DNA of 64,000 nucleotides from JAKALD01 sp963817785 (GTDB lineage: Bacteria > Pseudomonadota > Gammaproteobacteria > Burkholderiales > SG8-39), in the NCBI GenBank assembly GCA_963817785.1, contig CAWFPL010000008.1, positions 124,001-188,000 of the forward strand, given 5' to 3'. Below the pieces are notes generated by a model that was not told the DNA's origin, ran no database searches, and saw nothing but the letters and a program-made list of their open reading frames with translations. The position numbers were made by a program, and so were the translations under genes. Shown here piece after piece: positions 34,814 to 43,472 of this stretch; the first letter of the stretch is position 1; the number at the start of each line of letters is the position of its first letter.

Positions 34814-34881
34814 AGGGAACCTCCGCAAACTTCGCCGAGCCTTGGCTTTCTCCAAGCCTACTGCGGTCGGTGGAACCGGGT

Positions 34882-34895
34882 TTGACGAAGGTCAA
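34882..34895. promoter_or_regulatory. FNR/Dnr-like site upstream of cytochrome b
   Basis: TTGACGAAGGTCAA is a perfect TTGAC-N4-GTCAA palindrome 69 bases before the cytochrome b start. Confidence 0.6.
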
Positions 34896-35352
34896 GACTG
34901 CTGAGGCGGCCGCGGCGGCCTAGGCAAGTGATGAAAGCTGCTGGGGTCAGAGGGGCGCCCCCAAGATCTGATTCGTCAAGACGGTCTAGATGTTGCCCGA
35001 CTGACATCGGGCAAGACCAGATGGCGGTTTAGATTCGCAGCGCTCGCCGCCCCGTCGCGAATGACCGCTCCTGGCCGTTATGGAAAGATTTTCATAACGG
35101 CCAGAAGTGGCCATACGCTTGATGCTCCACCTGCCGCCTGTCATCGCGTAGCGAGGCGCGAAAGGCAGGGGCAGCGCAACCCCTCTTTCAACGTTCGCGC
35201 CGCCGCTCGGGTTGACCGCCGTACCGCCATGTCATCCGGCGACCTGTTCCACTCGATCGCCGTGATGTCCGTCGCGTTCGTCGCCGCATGAAGGCCGATT
35301 GCCCGGCGATCTATCGGCCGCGCAAACCGCGCGCAAATGCACTGTGGCAGTG
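34896..35352. other. intergenic, with one palindromic repeat
   Basis: About 450 bases without a supported gene. It contains the 34-bp hairpin described separately at 35071-35104. Confidence 0.5.
35071..35104. repeat. REP-like palindrome
   Basis: CTGGCCGTTATG pairs perfectly with CATAACGGCCAG across a 10-base A/T-rich centre that is itself almost symmetrical. The flank (GACCGCTCCTGGCCG) is of the kind found in many beta- and gamma-proteobacterial intergenic repeats. Confidence 0.65.
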
Positions 35353-35357
35353 ATTGA

Positions 35358-35420
35358 CATCCTCCCCGGCCTAAAGGCCGGAGATTCCTACGGTGTCTGA
35401 AACGATGATGCACATCTCAG
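35358..35420 (-). ncRNA. 3' part of the TnpB-associated reRNA/omegaRNA
   Basis: In IS605-type elements the guide RNA starts inside the 3' part of tnpB and ends at the element terminus, with the guide beyond it. Here the end includes the 6-bp hairpin and the GATGTCAA terminus. Only the terminal part is given; the upstream limit within tnpB is unknown. Confidence 0.45.
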
Positions 35421-36619
35421 ATCGCTTCGGTGGGTTCCTGTTTCACGGAGGAGCCCAACTGCGCTACCTCTCCACAGGCTGCAACGCGGTGTCCCCGCGC
35501 CAGAATGTTGATCGCGCCGACGACATCGGCGTTGTCCTCGAAGCCGCATTCGACGCAGCGGAATTGCGCCTGCGTGGGCCGGTTGTCCGCGCTCACGCAG
35601 CCACAATCCGGACACGTGCGGCTTGTGTGCTGCGGCGGCACGGCGATCAGCCATCCACCGCTCCACGCCAGCTTGTATTCCAACTGGCGGCGGAACTCGA
35701 ACCAGCCCTGATCGAGGATCGACTTGTTCAGGCCGGACTTGGCCCGAACGTTTCTGCCTGGCTCATCGACCGTGCCCGCCGCCGACCGGGACATGTTCCG
35801 TACCTGCAAGTCCTCGATTGCCACCATCGCGTGGTTTTGGCTGATCGTGGTCGTGGCCTTGTGCAGGTAGTCGCGGCGGGCGTTGCCGATGCGGGCGTGA
35901 ATGCCCTGGAGGCGGGCTTTCGCCTTCTTCCAGTTGTTGCTGAACTTGACCTTGCGGCTCATGGCCCGCTGGTAGCGGCGCAATCGGGCCTCGTGTTTCT
36001 TGAAGCTGTCCAGCGGCGCGAGGAACGTGCCGTCGCTGAACGTGGCGAAGCGGGCTACGCCCACGTCGATGCCGACGGCGCTGCTGGCCTGCGGCACCGG
36101 AGGCGCGGCCTCGCGCTCGGTCTGGATACTCACGAACCACTTGCCGCCGACCAAGCTGACCGTGACGTTGCGCACCTCACCCAGCACGTCCCGGCTGTTG
36201 CGATAGCGCAGCCATCCGAGCTTGGGCAGGAAGATGCGGCTGTTCCCCTGATCCAGCTTGATCTGCTTCGGATCGGGGTAACGGAAGCTCTCGCGCTGGC
36301 CGCGCTTCTTGAACTTCGGGAAGGCCGCGCGCTTGGCGAAGAAGTTGCCATAGGCCCGCTCCAGGTCCTTCAACGCCTGCTGCAACGGATGGATCGGCGC
36401 ATCGGCCAGCCAGGGCGTCTCTGAACCAGAGCGCCACTGCGTAATCTCCTTGCACAGCCCAGCGTAGCCGAGCTTGTTCTCGCCGCGCTCGTAGCGTTCC
36501 TTCTGCATCGCCAGCGCCTTGTTGTACACGAACCGGCACGACCCCGCGAAGCGGCGCATGTCGCGCTGCTGCTCACCGGTCGGCATCAGTTCGTACTTGA
36601 AGGCTTGGAGACGCTGCAT
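35417..36619 (-). CDS. tnpB: TnpB RNA-guided endonuclease
   Basis: Predicted 400 residues from MQRLQAFKYELMPTG. The RuvC-like residues are all present: Asp185 (AVGIDVGVARFA), Glu269 (MVAIEDLQV) and Asp365 (NADVVGAIN). A zinc finger is formed by Cys336, Cys339, Cys355 and Cys358 (CPDCG and CVECG). TnpB cuts DNA next to a transposon-associated motif guided by RNA from the element's end. The gene appears intact while its tnpA partner is interrupted. It is divergent from tnpA. Confidence 0.92.
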   Translation of the reverse strand: MQRLQAFKYELMPTGEQQRDMRRFAGSCRFVYNKALAMQKERYERGENKLGYAGLCKEITQWRSGSETPWLADAPIHPLQQALKDLERAYGNFFAKRAAFPKFKKRGQRESFRYPDPKQIKLDQGNSRIFLPKLGWLRYRNSRDVLGEVRNVTVSLVGGKWFVSIQTEREAAPPVPQASSAVGIDVGVARFATFSDGTFLAPLDSFKKHEARLRRYQRAMSRKVKFSNNWKKAKARLQGIHARIGNARRDYLHKATTTISQNHAMVAIEDLQVRNMSRSAAGTVDEPGRNVRAKSGLNKSILDQGWFEFRRQLEYKLAWSGGWLIAVPPQHTSRTCPDCGCVSADNRPTQAQFRCVECGFEDNADVVGAINILARGHRVAACGEVAQLGSSVKQEPTEAI

Positions 36620-37031
36620 GGCCTCATGATACTCTTGGCCTATGAGCGACGACAACGACATTCGCCACGGAAGACACTGTGTTTTCAAGATGCACGTCCA
36701 CTTGGTCTTCGTGGCAAAGTATCGCCGCCGGGTATTCGATGGCCCGGCCATCGATGCCCTGCGCGGCATCTTCGCCAGCGTCTGCGCGGACTTCGAGTCC
36801 ACACTGCTCGAGATGGACGGCGAGGACGACCATGTGCACCTGCTGGTGGAGTACTGCGTATTTCAGCCCATCGTAGACGGTCATTTCAGAGGATCGTAGA
36901 CGGCAATTCAGGCTGATCGTAGACGCCGTTTCAGACTGATCGTGGACGGCGTTTCAAGCTGATCGTGGACGATCGCGGGGCGCGCGAGTGACCTGACTGT
37001 CAGGCATGCTGGCCGATTTTTTCGGACGGTC

Positions 37032-38585
37032 ATGCCCACACCCAGGATCACGATGCGCCAGATTCGACAGACCCTTCGCCTGCACCTCGAAGCAGGCCTG
37101 AGCTACGCCCAAGTGGCCCGCGCCATCCCGATGGCCAAGGCCACGGTGGGCAAGATCGTGCTGCTCGCGCGCGCCGCCGGCGTGGACTGGGCGCTGGCCC
37201 AGACGCTCTCGGACGAGGAGCTCGAGCACCGGCTCTACCGAGCGCCGGTCGCGCGCTCCAGCCACCAGCTCGAGCCCGACTACGCCCTCATCCACCAGGA
37301 GCTCAAGCGCCCCGGGGTGACGCTGCAGCTGCTCTGGGAGGAGTACCAGCGCGCGCACGCCCAGGCGGGCGAATCGGCCTACAAGTACACGAGCTTCTGC
37401 GTGAAGTATCGCGCCTGGGCGGCGCGCCTGAAGCGCTCGATGCGCCAGACCCACCCCGCCGGCGAGCGGTTGTTCGTCGACTACGCTGGCCAGACGCTTC
37501 CGATCATCGACGCCGACACCGGCGAGATCCGGCCCGCGCAGGTGTTCGTCGCGGTGCTGGGGGCGTCGAACTTCACCTACGCGTGTGCCACCGCCACGCA
37601 GACGGCGGCCGACTGGATCGGGGCACTGATTGCGGCGCTGGAGTTCATCGGCGGCGTGACGCGGCTGATCGTGCCCGACCAGACGCGCGCGCTCATTGCG
37701 CACCCCGACCGCTACGAGCCGACCTCGAGCCGGCTGGTCGAGGAGTTCTGCGCCCACTACGCGACGGTCGTGCTTCCGGCGCGGCCCGCGCATCCCCGCG
37801 ACAAGCCCAAGGTCGAGGTGGGCGTGCAAGTGGTCGAGCGCTGGATCCTCGCGCGCCTGCGCCACCGGCGCCTGTTCAGCCTGGCCGAGGCGAACGCGGC
37901 GATCGCCGAGCTGCTCGTGCAGTTGAACGCGCGGCCCTTCAAGAAGCTGCCCGGGACTCGGCGAAGCGCCTTCGAGGCGCTGGATCGTGCGGCGCTCAAG
38001 CCGCTGCCGGCCACGCGCATGGTGATCGCGCGCTTCGTGCGCGCACGCGTGAACATCGACTACCACTTCGAGGTCGATCGGCACTTCTACAGCGTGCCGC
38101 ATCGGCTGGTGCACGCCCAGCTCGAGGTGCGCGTGACCGACACCACGGTCGAGGCGTTCCTCGGCCAGAGCCGCGTGGCCTGCCACGTCTATAGCCGCCT
38201 GCAGGGCAGGCACACGACGCTGCCCGAGCACATGCCGGCCTCGCACCGCGCGCACCTGGAGTGGACCCCGGCCAAGCTCATTGCCTGGGGCGAGCGCATC
38301 GGCGCGCAGTGCGCGGCGCTCGTGCGCTGGCAGCTGGAGCACCGCCCGCATCCTGAGCAGGGCTACCGTGCGTGCCTGGGCCTCAAGCGCCTGGCGCGCC
38401 AGCTCGGCCCCGAACGGCTGGAAGCCGCCTGCGCGCGAGCACTGGCGATCGGCTCGCCCACCTACCGCAGCGTCGCCTCGATCTTGGCCGCCGGCCTGGA
38501 TCGACAGAGCGCCAGCGCCGAGGCCCCCGCCCAGAAGACCCTGCCGCTGCACGAGAACGTGCGCGGCCCCGAGTATTACCACTGA
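37032..38585 (+). CDS. istA: IstA transposase of IS21
   Basis: Predicted 517 residues. An N-terminal HTH (LSYAQVARAIPMAKATVGKIV) is followed by the DDE integrase-type core: FVDYAGQTLPIID, LIVPDQTRALI and KPKVEVGVQVVERWIL. The C-terminal Mu-transposase-like domain is YHFEVDRHFYSVPHRLVHAQLEVRV. It is intact. The antisense 662-codon open frame is a high-GC artefact. istB follows 19 bases later. Confidence 0.95.
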   Translation: MPTPRITMRQIRQTLRLHLEAGLSYAQVARAIPMAKATVGKIVLLARAAGVDWALAQTLSDEELEHRLYRAPVARSSHQLEPDYALIHQELKRPGVTLQLLWEEYQRAHAQAGESAYKYTSFCVKYRAWAARLKRSMRQTHPAGERLFVDYAGQTLPIIDADTGEIRPAQVFVAVLGASNFTYACATATQTAADWIGALIAALEFIGGVTRLIVPDQTRALIAHPDRYEPTSSRLVEEFCAHYATVVLPARPAHPRDKPKVEVGVQVVERWILARLRHRRLFSLAEANAAIAELLVQLNARPFKKLPGTRRSAFEALDRAALKPLPATRMVIARFVRARVNIDYHFEVDRHFYSVPHRLVHAQLEVRVTDTTVEAFLGQSRVACHVYSRLQGRHTTLPEHMPASHRAHLEWTPAKLIAWGERIGAQCAALVRWQLEHRPHPEQGYRACLGLKRLARQLGPERLEAACARALAIGSPTYRSVASILAAGLDRQSASAEAPAQKTLPLHENVRGPEYYH

Positions 38586-38604
38586 CCCACGAAGGAGGCC
38601 TACC

Positions 38605-39345
38605 TTGCTTAACGAACACACCTTGGAACAACTTCGCAGTCTGCGCCTGGACGGCATCGTGCACGCGCTCGAGGACCCGGCGAGCACGAGCGCAGCCGCG
38701 GCGCTGCCGTTCGAGGAACGCCTGGCACTCCTCGTGCAGCGCGAGCTCGACTGGCGCGACGCCAAGCGCCTCACCAGACTTCTGAAGGCTGCGCGCCTGA
38801 AGGTCTCGAGCGCTTGCATCGAGGACATCGACTGGCGAGTCTCACGCGGCCTGGATCGGGCGCTGATCAGCGCGCTCGCCGGCGGCGACTGGCTGCGCCA
38901 CGGGCGCAACGTCCTGATCACCGGTGCCACCGGTACGGGCAAGACTTGGTTGGCGTGCGCGCTCGCTCAGCAGGCAGCCCGCCTGGGCTTCACCGTGCTT
39001 TACGCTCGCGCCCCGCGGCTGCTCGAGGAGTTGCGCGTCGCCCACGGCGACGGCAGCTTCGGCCGGCGCCTGGCGCAGCTCGCCCGCATCGACCTGCTCG
39101 CGCTGGACGACTTCGCTATCGCCCCGATCGGCCCGGGCGAGCGCAACGACCTGCTCGAGCTCCTCGACGATCGCGTCGGCTCGCGCTCGTCGCTCATCAC
39201 GAGCCAGTTGCCCGTCAATTCCTGGCACGCCTGGCTCGACGACCCGACGCTGGCCGACGCCATCCTCGATCGCATCGTGCACGCCGCGCACCGCATCGCA
39301 TTGAAGGGCAACAAGTCGATGCGCGAACACGAGGGCAAAGCATGA
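38605..39345 (+). CDS. istB: IstB AAA+ helper ATPase of IS21
   Basis: Predicted 246 residues from a TTG at 38605 that has GAAGGAGG 7 bases upstream; the open frame to 38281 overlaps istA. Walker A is GATGTGKTWLA, Walker B LLALDDFAI, and the last part has the SSLITSQLPVNSWH sensor region. IstB forms the ATP-dependent assembly that directs IstA. Confidence 0.93.
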   Translation: MLNEHTLEQLRSLRLDGIVHALEDPASTSAAAALPFEERLALLVQRELDWRDAKRLTRLLKAARLKVSSACIEDIDWRVSRGLDRALISALAGGDWLRHGRNVLITGATGTGKTWLACALAQQAARLGFTVLYARAPRLLEELRVAHGDGSFGRRLAQLARIDLLALDDFAIAPIGPGERNDLLELLDDRVGSRSSLITSQLPVNSWHAWLDDPTLADAILDRIVHAAHRIALKGNKSMREHEGKA

Positions 39346-39908
39346 GCGCTTCGCGCAATCCGGCGAGCACCAACGTCATGCTCCTCCACACGGCTTGCCC
39401 ACCGCGGCGTTCGTGCGTCGCAGGCGCCGCCCGCCGCCGTGGACAAGCCTGCGCCCCGTGACACGAGCACCGAACCGCCTTCGGCGCATCGGCACCGAGC
39501 TGCGTTTCAACCTGATCGTGGACGATTACGATAAGATAAACCCCGTCACTCCCGCGGCCCGTTGATCGTCCACGATCACGATGAAACACCGTCCGCGATC
39601 ACGCTGAAATCAGCGTCCGCGATCGCTGAAATCCGCAGAGTACCCACCCAAGGTCTCTATCTCTTCGCTCGTGAACAGTCTCAAGGGCGTCTCCAGCCGT
39701 CTGCTGCGCAAGCAGCGTCCCGACATCCGCAAGCGGTACTGGAAAGGCGTGCTGTGGTCGCCGTCCTACTTCGCCGTTTCGTGCGGCGGCGCTCCCATCA
39801 GCATCGTGCGCCAGTACATCGAACAGCAGCACACGCCAGACTAACCGGCTCAAAGCACGCCTACCGCCTCCGCGCTTTCCTTCCCCGCCCTGAAGGACGG
39901 GGCTTGAC

Positions 39909-40422
39909 GCGCATCTCGGTCAGCCGTCACCTTGCGCAGCTGCGCGCCGCGGGCCGCCTGCGCAACGCCGTCGAGCAGAACGTGCTCGAGCGCTTTCTGC
40001 CCAGCAGCGCCGCTCGGCGATCCGAAACGCGCCGGCGCCGCCCGCGTTTCGGGGCGCGGGCGCGAAGGAATTTCTTATCCTTTCCTTCGAGAGCCGAATG
40101 CGGGAGATGTGCCTGCTGCGTTCGATGAGCGGGATGTGGAAACGGGGCTACGGCGAGGTTATTTGGGCACCGCCAGACGAAAGGGGCGGCAACAGACACA
40201 CCAAACCAATACTGCTACTGCGCCACATCTCGACACTACCGAAAGCAGTCACTTTGGCGTTTGGGAACGGCCTCGCGAGCGCCGGTACGTCGAGTTCGGA
40301 GTATCCTCGATTTGTTGGGAATTTGCACAGACTCCAGGGAAGTAGTATTAGTATCAGCCCGTTCGCGGAAGAGAGGCGACGGCACCCCGTGTCGCAGCGC
40401 AATCCACACTTGGAGGTCTATC
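39909..40422. other. relic region
   Basis: No intact gene. It contains one copy of the dispersed repeat (40002-40078). From 40090 to about 40240 it holds sequence with the flavour of the 5' part of bacterial group II introns (GGATGTGGAAACGGGGCTA, then CGCCAGACGAAAGG), but no catalytic domain or reverse transcriptase follows. I therefore treat it as a possible fragment only. Confidence 0.35.
40002..40078. repeat. dispersed palindromic repeat, copy A
   Basis: The core is CCGAAACGCG facing CGCGTTTCGG (perfect 10-bp stem), preceded by CAGCAGCGCCGCTCGGCGAT and followed by GGCGCGGGCGCGAAGGAATT. It is almost identical to copy B at 41276-41350 and related to copies at 51.0 and 52.3 kb. Confidence 0.75.
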
Positions 40423-41082
40423 ATGCCTTATCGTTTTGATCGCATCGACCCCTCCACGACCGCGATGATCGTGGTTGATATGCAAAACGACTTCGTTGCC
40501 GACGGCGCCATGCTGCAATCCAAGCAGGCGCACGACTTGGTCCCCAAGCTCGCCAAGACGCTGAAGTTCTGCCGAGAGCACGGTATTCGGGTGATCTACA
40601 CCGCGCATGTGCATCGCAAAGATGGCTGCGATATGGGGTTGTACGACGATTTGTACCCACCCATCGCCGAGCGGGCCTCTCTGGTAGATGGCTCGCCGGG
40701 AGTCGAGATTTATCCCGACCTCGCACCCGCCGCGGGCGAACACGTCATTAAGAAGCACCGATATAGCGCGTTCTTCTCGACTGACCTCGATCTGATCCTG
40801 CGCGAATGGGGCATTAAGTCGGTTGTTGTGTCTGGCACGACTACCGAAAATTGCTGCCATGCGACGGCGCGTGACGCGATGTTCCACAACTACAAGGTTG
40901 CGTTCCTCTCCGATGCGACAGGCACCTTTGACTATCCCGACGTGGGATACGGCGCGATGAGCGCGCAAGAGGTCCACAAGGCGACACTGACCATACTCGC
41001 CTTCTCGACCACACATGTCATGACGGTGGACGAATTCTTTTCGCTCGTGCGGCAAGGCGCAAAGGTGTCCAGGGCGGCTTGA
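40423..41082 (+). CDS. isochorismatase-family cysteine hydrolase
   Basis: Predicted 219 residues, with GGAGG 7 bases before ATG. The catalytic triad of the family is visible: Asp19 (VVDMQNDF), Lys110 or Lys111 (HVIKKHRYSAF) and Cys144 (TTTENCCHATARDA). Relatives hydrolyse isochorismate, nicotinamide, N-carbamoyl compounds or ureidoacrylate; the substrate cannot be told. The longer open frame upstream has no site. It is isolated among repeats and relics, with no operon partners. Confidence 0.9.
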   Translation: MPYRFDRIDPSTTAMIVVDMQNDFVADGAMLQSKQAHDLVPKLAKTLKFCREHGIRVIYTAHVHRKDGCDMGLYDDLYPPIAERASLVDGSPGVEIYPDLAPAAGEHVIKKHRYSAFFSTDLDLILREWGIKSVVVSGTTTENCCHATARDAMFHNYKVAFLSDATGTFDYPDVGYGAMSAQEVHKATLTILAFSTTHVMTVDEFFSLVRQGAKVSRAA

Positions 41083-41685
41083 TGCCGCGCGCGGCGAAGC
41101 GATAGATATGTGAATCTGTGGTCTAGGGTCGCTTACGCGGCTGCGGGTTTCAGCAGGTTGCTCGGTCCGCCCGTTGCACGTGCGTGCGGAAAATTCTTAG
41201 CATCGGAACGCGAATTTATTTGCCATAACGCCGTTTGCATTCCGGCCTTCCAGGCGCGAACTTTAAGGATTGTGCCCAGCAGCGCCGCTCGGCGATCCGA
41301 AACGCGCCGGCACCGCCCGCGTTTCGGGGCGCGGGCGCGAAGGAATTTCCTTCTATGAGGGTTCTCCGCGTGTCAAGTCTCCGGCGGCGGGTTTGTGGTT
41401 TACAGTTTTCTTTTCATTTTCGTTCCTGCAAGCAGCTTTCGCGTTGGTTGGCCCGGTTCACTCGTGAGTGCGAGCGCGATTCGCTCGTCACCACCTTCTA
41501 TCCGTGTCGGCGTTTTTGCCGAGCACCCGATGCTGTATGCGCCCCAAGCGGGCAAGACGAACCGGTTTCGGACGAGGCGCCCCATCTATCAGGACGGTCG
41601 TGCGCATGGCACGGCCCAGGAAAATCACGGGCGTCTCGACCAACCTTCAACGCTGCAAGCTCCTGTGGTTGGTTGGCTTGAGTGT
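41083..41685. other. no supported gene; holds repeat copy B
   Basis: About 600 bases between the hydrolase and the IS110 relic. The dispersed repeat is at 41221-41350. The part nearest 41685 should contain one end of the IS110-family element, which I cannot place. Confidence 0.45.
41221..41350. repeat. dispersed repeat, copy B (long form)
   Basis: About 125 bases. Left part: TGCCATAACGCCGTTTGCATT and TTCCAGGCGCGAACTT; right part: the same palindromic core as copy A. Copy C at 50994-51118 shares both parts. Confidence 0.75.
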
Positions 41686-42827
41686 TCAGATCTCGGAGGC
41701 GATGAGCCGCGCGCCCTGTGGCATCACGCCGTCCTCGAGGTAGCGCCACAGCGCGATCAGTAATTTCCTCGCCAGGGCGACGATGCCGATACGGCGCATG
41801 CGCAGGCCCGCGCTGGCGAAGCGTGTCCGATACCACTGGCTGAGCGCGCTCTTGGGCTGGAAGCGCAACCACAGCCAGGTGATCTCGACTATCATGGCTC
41901 TGACCCGGCGATTGCCCGCCTTGCTGATGCCCTGGTCGCGTTCGGATTCGCCGCCGCTGTACGGAGTACCCACCAATCCGGCGAGGGCGGCCACTTCACG
42001 CCGATTGCGGAAGGCTCGCCAACCGAAGAACTCCTTCACCAGAAACCAGGCGCTTGCCGGACCGATCGCCCCCAGACGCATCAGATGAACGACTCTGCGC
42101 TCGGCTTCGGATCGAGGGTTCTGCAGCCGTTCGCGGCGCGTGGCCTCCGATTGCTCGATCTGGCGCTCAACAAGGGCAAGGCGCTCTCGCTCGCGTTCGA
42201 GCTCCGTCTGAGCTCCAGGGGCAACGCTCGACCATCCCACAGGGTGAGCGTCTCCAGCCGCAGGCGCGCAGCGCCCTTGATCGTCAGTCGCACGCCTTGG
42301 GTGACGAGCAAGGACTGCATTCGGACCCGATGCGCGAGCCGCTCGCGCTTCAGGCGCTCCAGCTCCCGGTGCAGGTGCCTGGCGTCTTCCTCTTCGATGC
42401 TCGGTACGCGCACCACACTCCAGCCGCTGCGCTCCTCCGCGTGATGGCGAATGAGCTTCGCAAGCAACCGATCTCCGTCGAGCCGATCGGTCTTCACGTG
42501 GCGAAGCCTTCTACTGACCTCGATCGAGGCGGCATCGACCACCTCGTTCTCGATGCCGACGCCTCTCAGCTGTCGGTGCAGCCAGAAGCCATCCCGGCCC
42601 GCCTCGTAGCAGCTCACCACCCGGGCCGAAGCAGGCATCTTGAAGCGCTCCTTCGCTTTCGCCACGGCGCCGGCGAGCGCCGCCAGATCCGCCGCCGGCA
42701 CCGACACCTGGCGGCGTTTGGCGCCGTCGCTCAACGCAAGCCTCCAGCTCCTGTTGCTCAACTCCAGCGCCATATACAACACCGGCGTCGATGCGCTACC
42801 TTCCGTTTCATGGGTCGTGGGGTTCAT
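41686..42827 (-). pseudogene. IS110-family transposase with a frameshift
   Basis: The first part, from 42827, has the DEDD domain (SCYEAGRDGFWLHRQL and KTDRLDGDRLLAKL), though the first acidic motif is altered (YMALELSNRSWRLAL). Around 42210 the frame shifts. The second part, ending at 41686, has AEAERRVVHLMRLGAIGPASAW, the GLVGTPYSGG block, ISKAGNRRVRAMIVEITW and LKPxxALxxWY-like KSALSQWYRTRF. It is a different subgroup from the intact IS110 at 26.3 kb. Confidence 0.82.
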
Positions 42828-42898
42828 CTTCTGGTCTCCTTCTCTTCATGGTTGAGAAAGCCACCAGAGGTTAATCCTCGCGGCCCTACATAGGATCT

Positions 42899-42991
42899 AT
42901 CCTTCAGCCGCACCACTCCTTTACCGCCACGATTCTCTCCCGCCTGAGCGGCCGCTTTGGGTCGCTATGCAAAGCTTTGCATAGCGACCCA
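42899..42991. repeat. intergenic repeat ending in a perfect 34-bp palindrome
   Basis: The segment TCCTTCAGCCGCACC ... GAGCGGCCGCTTTGGGTCG recurs at 52395-52451. Here it ends in a gapless inverted repeat of 17 + 17 bases (42958-42991, TGGGTCGCTATGCAAAG and its complement). Confidence 0.8.
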
Positions 42992-43472
42992 TAGGTGCCA
43001 CTCACGCCGGATGCGAAACGCCCGCGCCGTCGACTTGCTGCATTCCTAATATCGTCTGCCGCTGAGGGCGAGACTCTGTCGACGCTGTTCATGTCTGCAG
43101 GAATAGCTGGCGCCGGGAACACGAAGTAATTCTTGAATGCATCAATAGCTCTGCTATGTAGCTCTGCCCGCCGCAGCGCCTGCCCGAGCGAAGCACTCGG
43201 ATGGAGTCCGCTGACAGCCGTGGCCATCACGACGGCGTCAAACGAGATTCATTCCGTTTTGGGCGAACGGCAAGGCATGGCAGGAGCGCCTAGATAACCT
43301 GGAGAATAAGAAGCTGGCCGACAAGAGCGTGGAGCCATCCGTCCTCGCTCGTGCTCTCCGTCACCGCGCCACGGTTGAGGCAGCGGTGGGAAGGGCGGGC
43401 CGGGCGGATACGATGCTCGTTGAGATTCGCTCATCGCTTTTTTGTGTGTTTCATTCGAAGTAAGAGGAGCCC
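42992..43472. other. upstream region of the dehydratase gene
   Basis: About 480 bases. A short plus-strand stretch near 43249-43330 (FWANGKAWQERLDNLENK in frame) looks like a coding relic without a start. Otherwise nothing is supported. Confidence 0.4.

Larger units (their letters stand above)
36855..39637 (+). mobile_element. IS21-family element, 2783 bp
   Basis: It begins TGCGTATTTCAGC and ends GCTGAAATCCGCA, with 6-bp duplication GAGTAC at 36849-36854 and 39638-39643. Multiple copies of a GATCGTGGACG-like terminal repeat lie in the first 110 and last 150 bases, as expected for IstA binding. It carries istA and istB. Confidence 0.95.
36642..39844 (+). pseudogene. tnpA: tnpA (Y1 transposase) split by IS21
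   Basis: The first part (36642-36854) reads to DDHVHLLVEY with the HUH motif HVHL. The second (39644-39844) resumes at PPKVSISSLVNSLKG and runs to YIEQQHTPD, including the Tyr-containing region. IS21 lies between, with GAGTAC duplicated on both sides. Removing the IS and one repeat restores an uninterrupted protein of about 137 residues. Confidence 0.9.
35353..39908. mobile_element. IS200/IS605-type element (tnpA/tnpB divergent) carrying an IS21
   Basis: The left end (right end of the element) carries the CCGGCC-TAAA-GGCCGG hairpin at 35366-35381. The other end has a CCCCGCCC/GGACGGGG hairpin at 39883-39902. tnpB is on the minus strand and tnpA on the plus strand between them. Without the inserted IS21 the element would be about 1.8 kb. 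Confidence 0.8.

Noticed and set aside
36954..38942. 662-codon open frame antisense to istA
   Set aside because: Codon mirror of istA in GC-rich DNA; Arg/Ala/Gly/Leu-rich with no domain or ribosome-binding site.
40090..40240. Possible group II intron 5' fragment
   Set aside because: Resemblance to intron 5' sequence only; no domain V, no reverse transcriptase and no defined end, so it is kept as a remark rather than an element call.
42904..43230. 108-codon minus-strand frame upstream of the dehydratase
   Set aside because: It reads through the intergenic repeat and the perfect palindrome, and no family is recognised.
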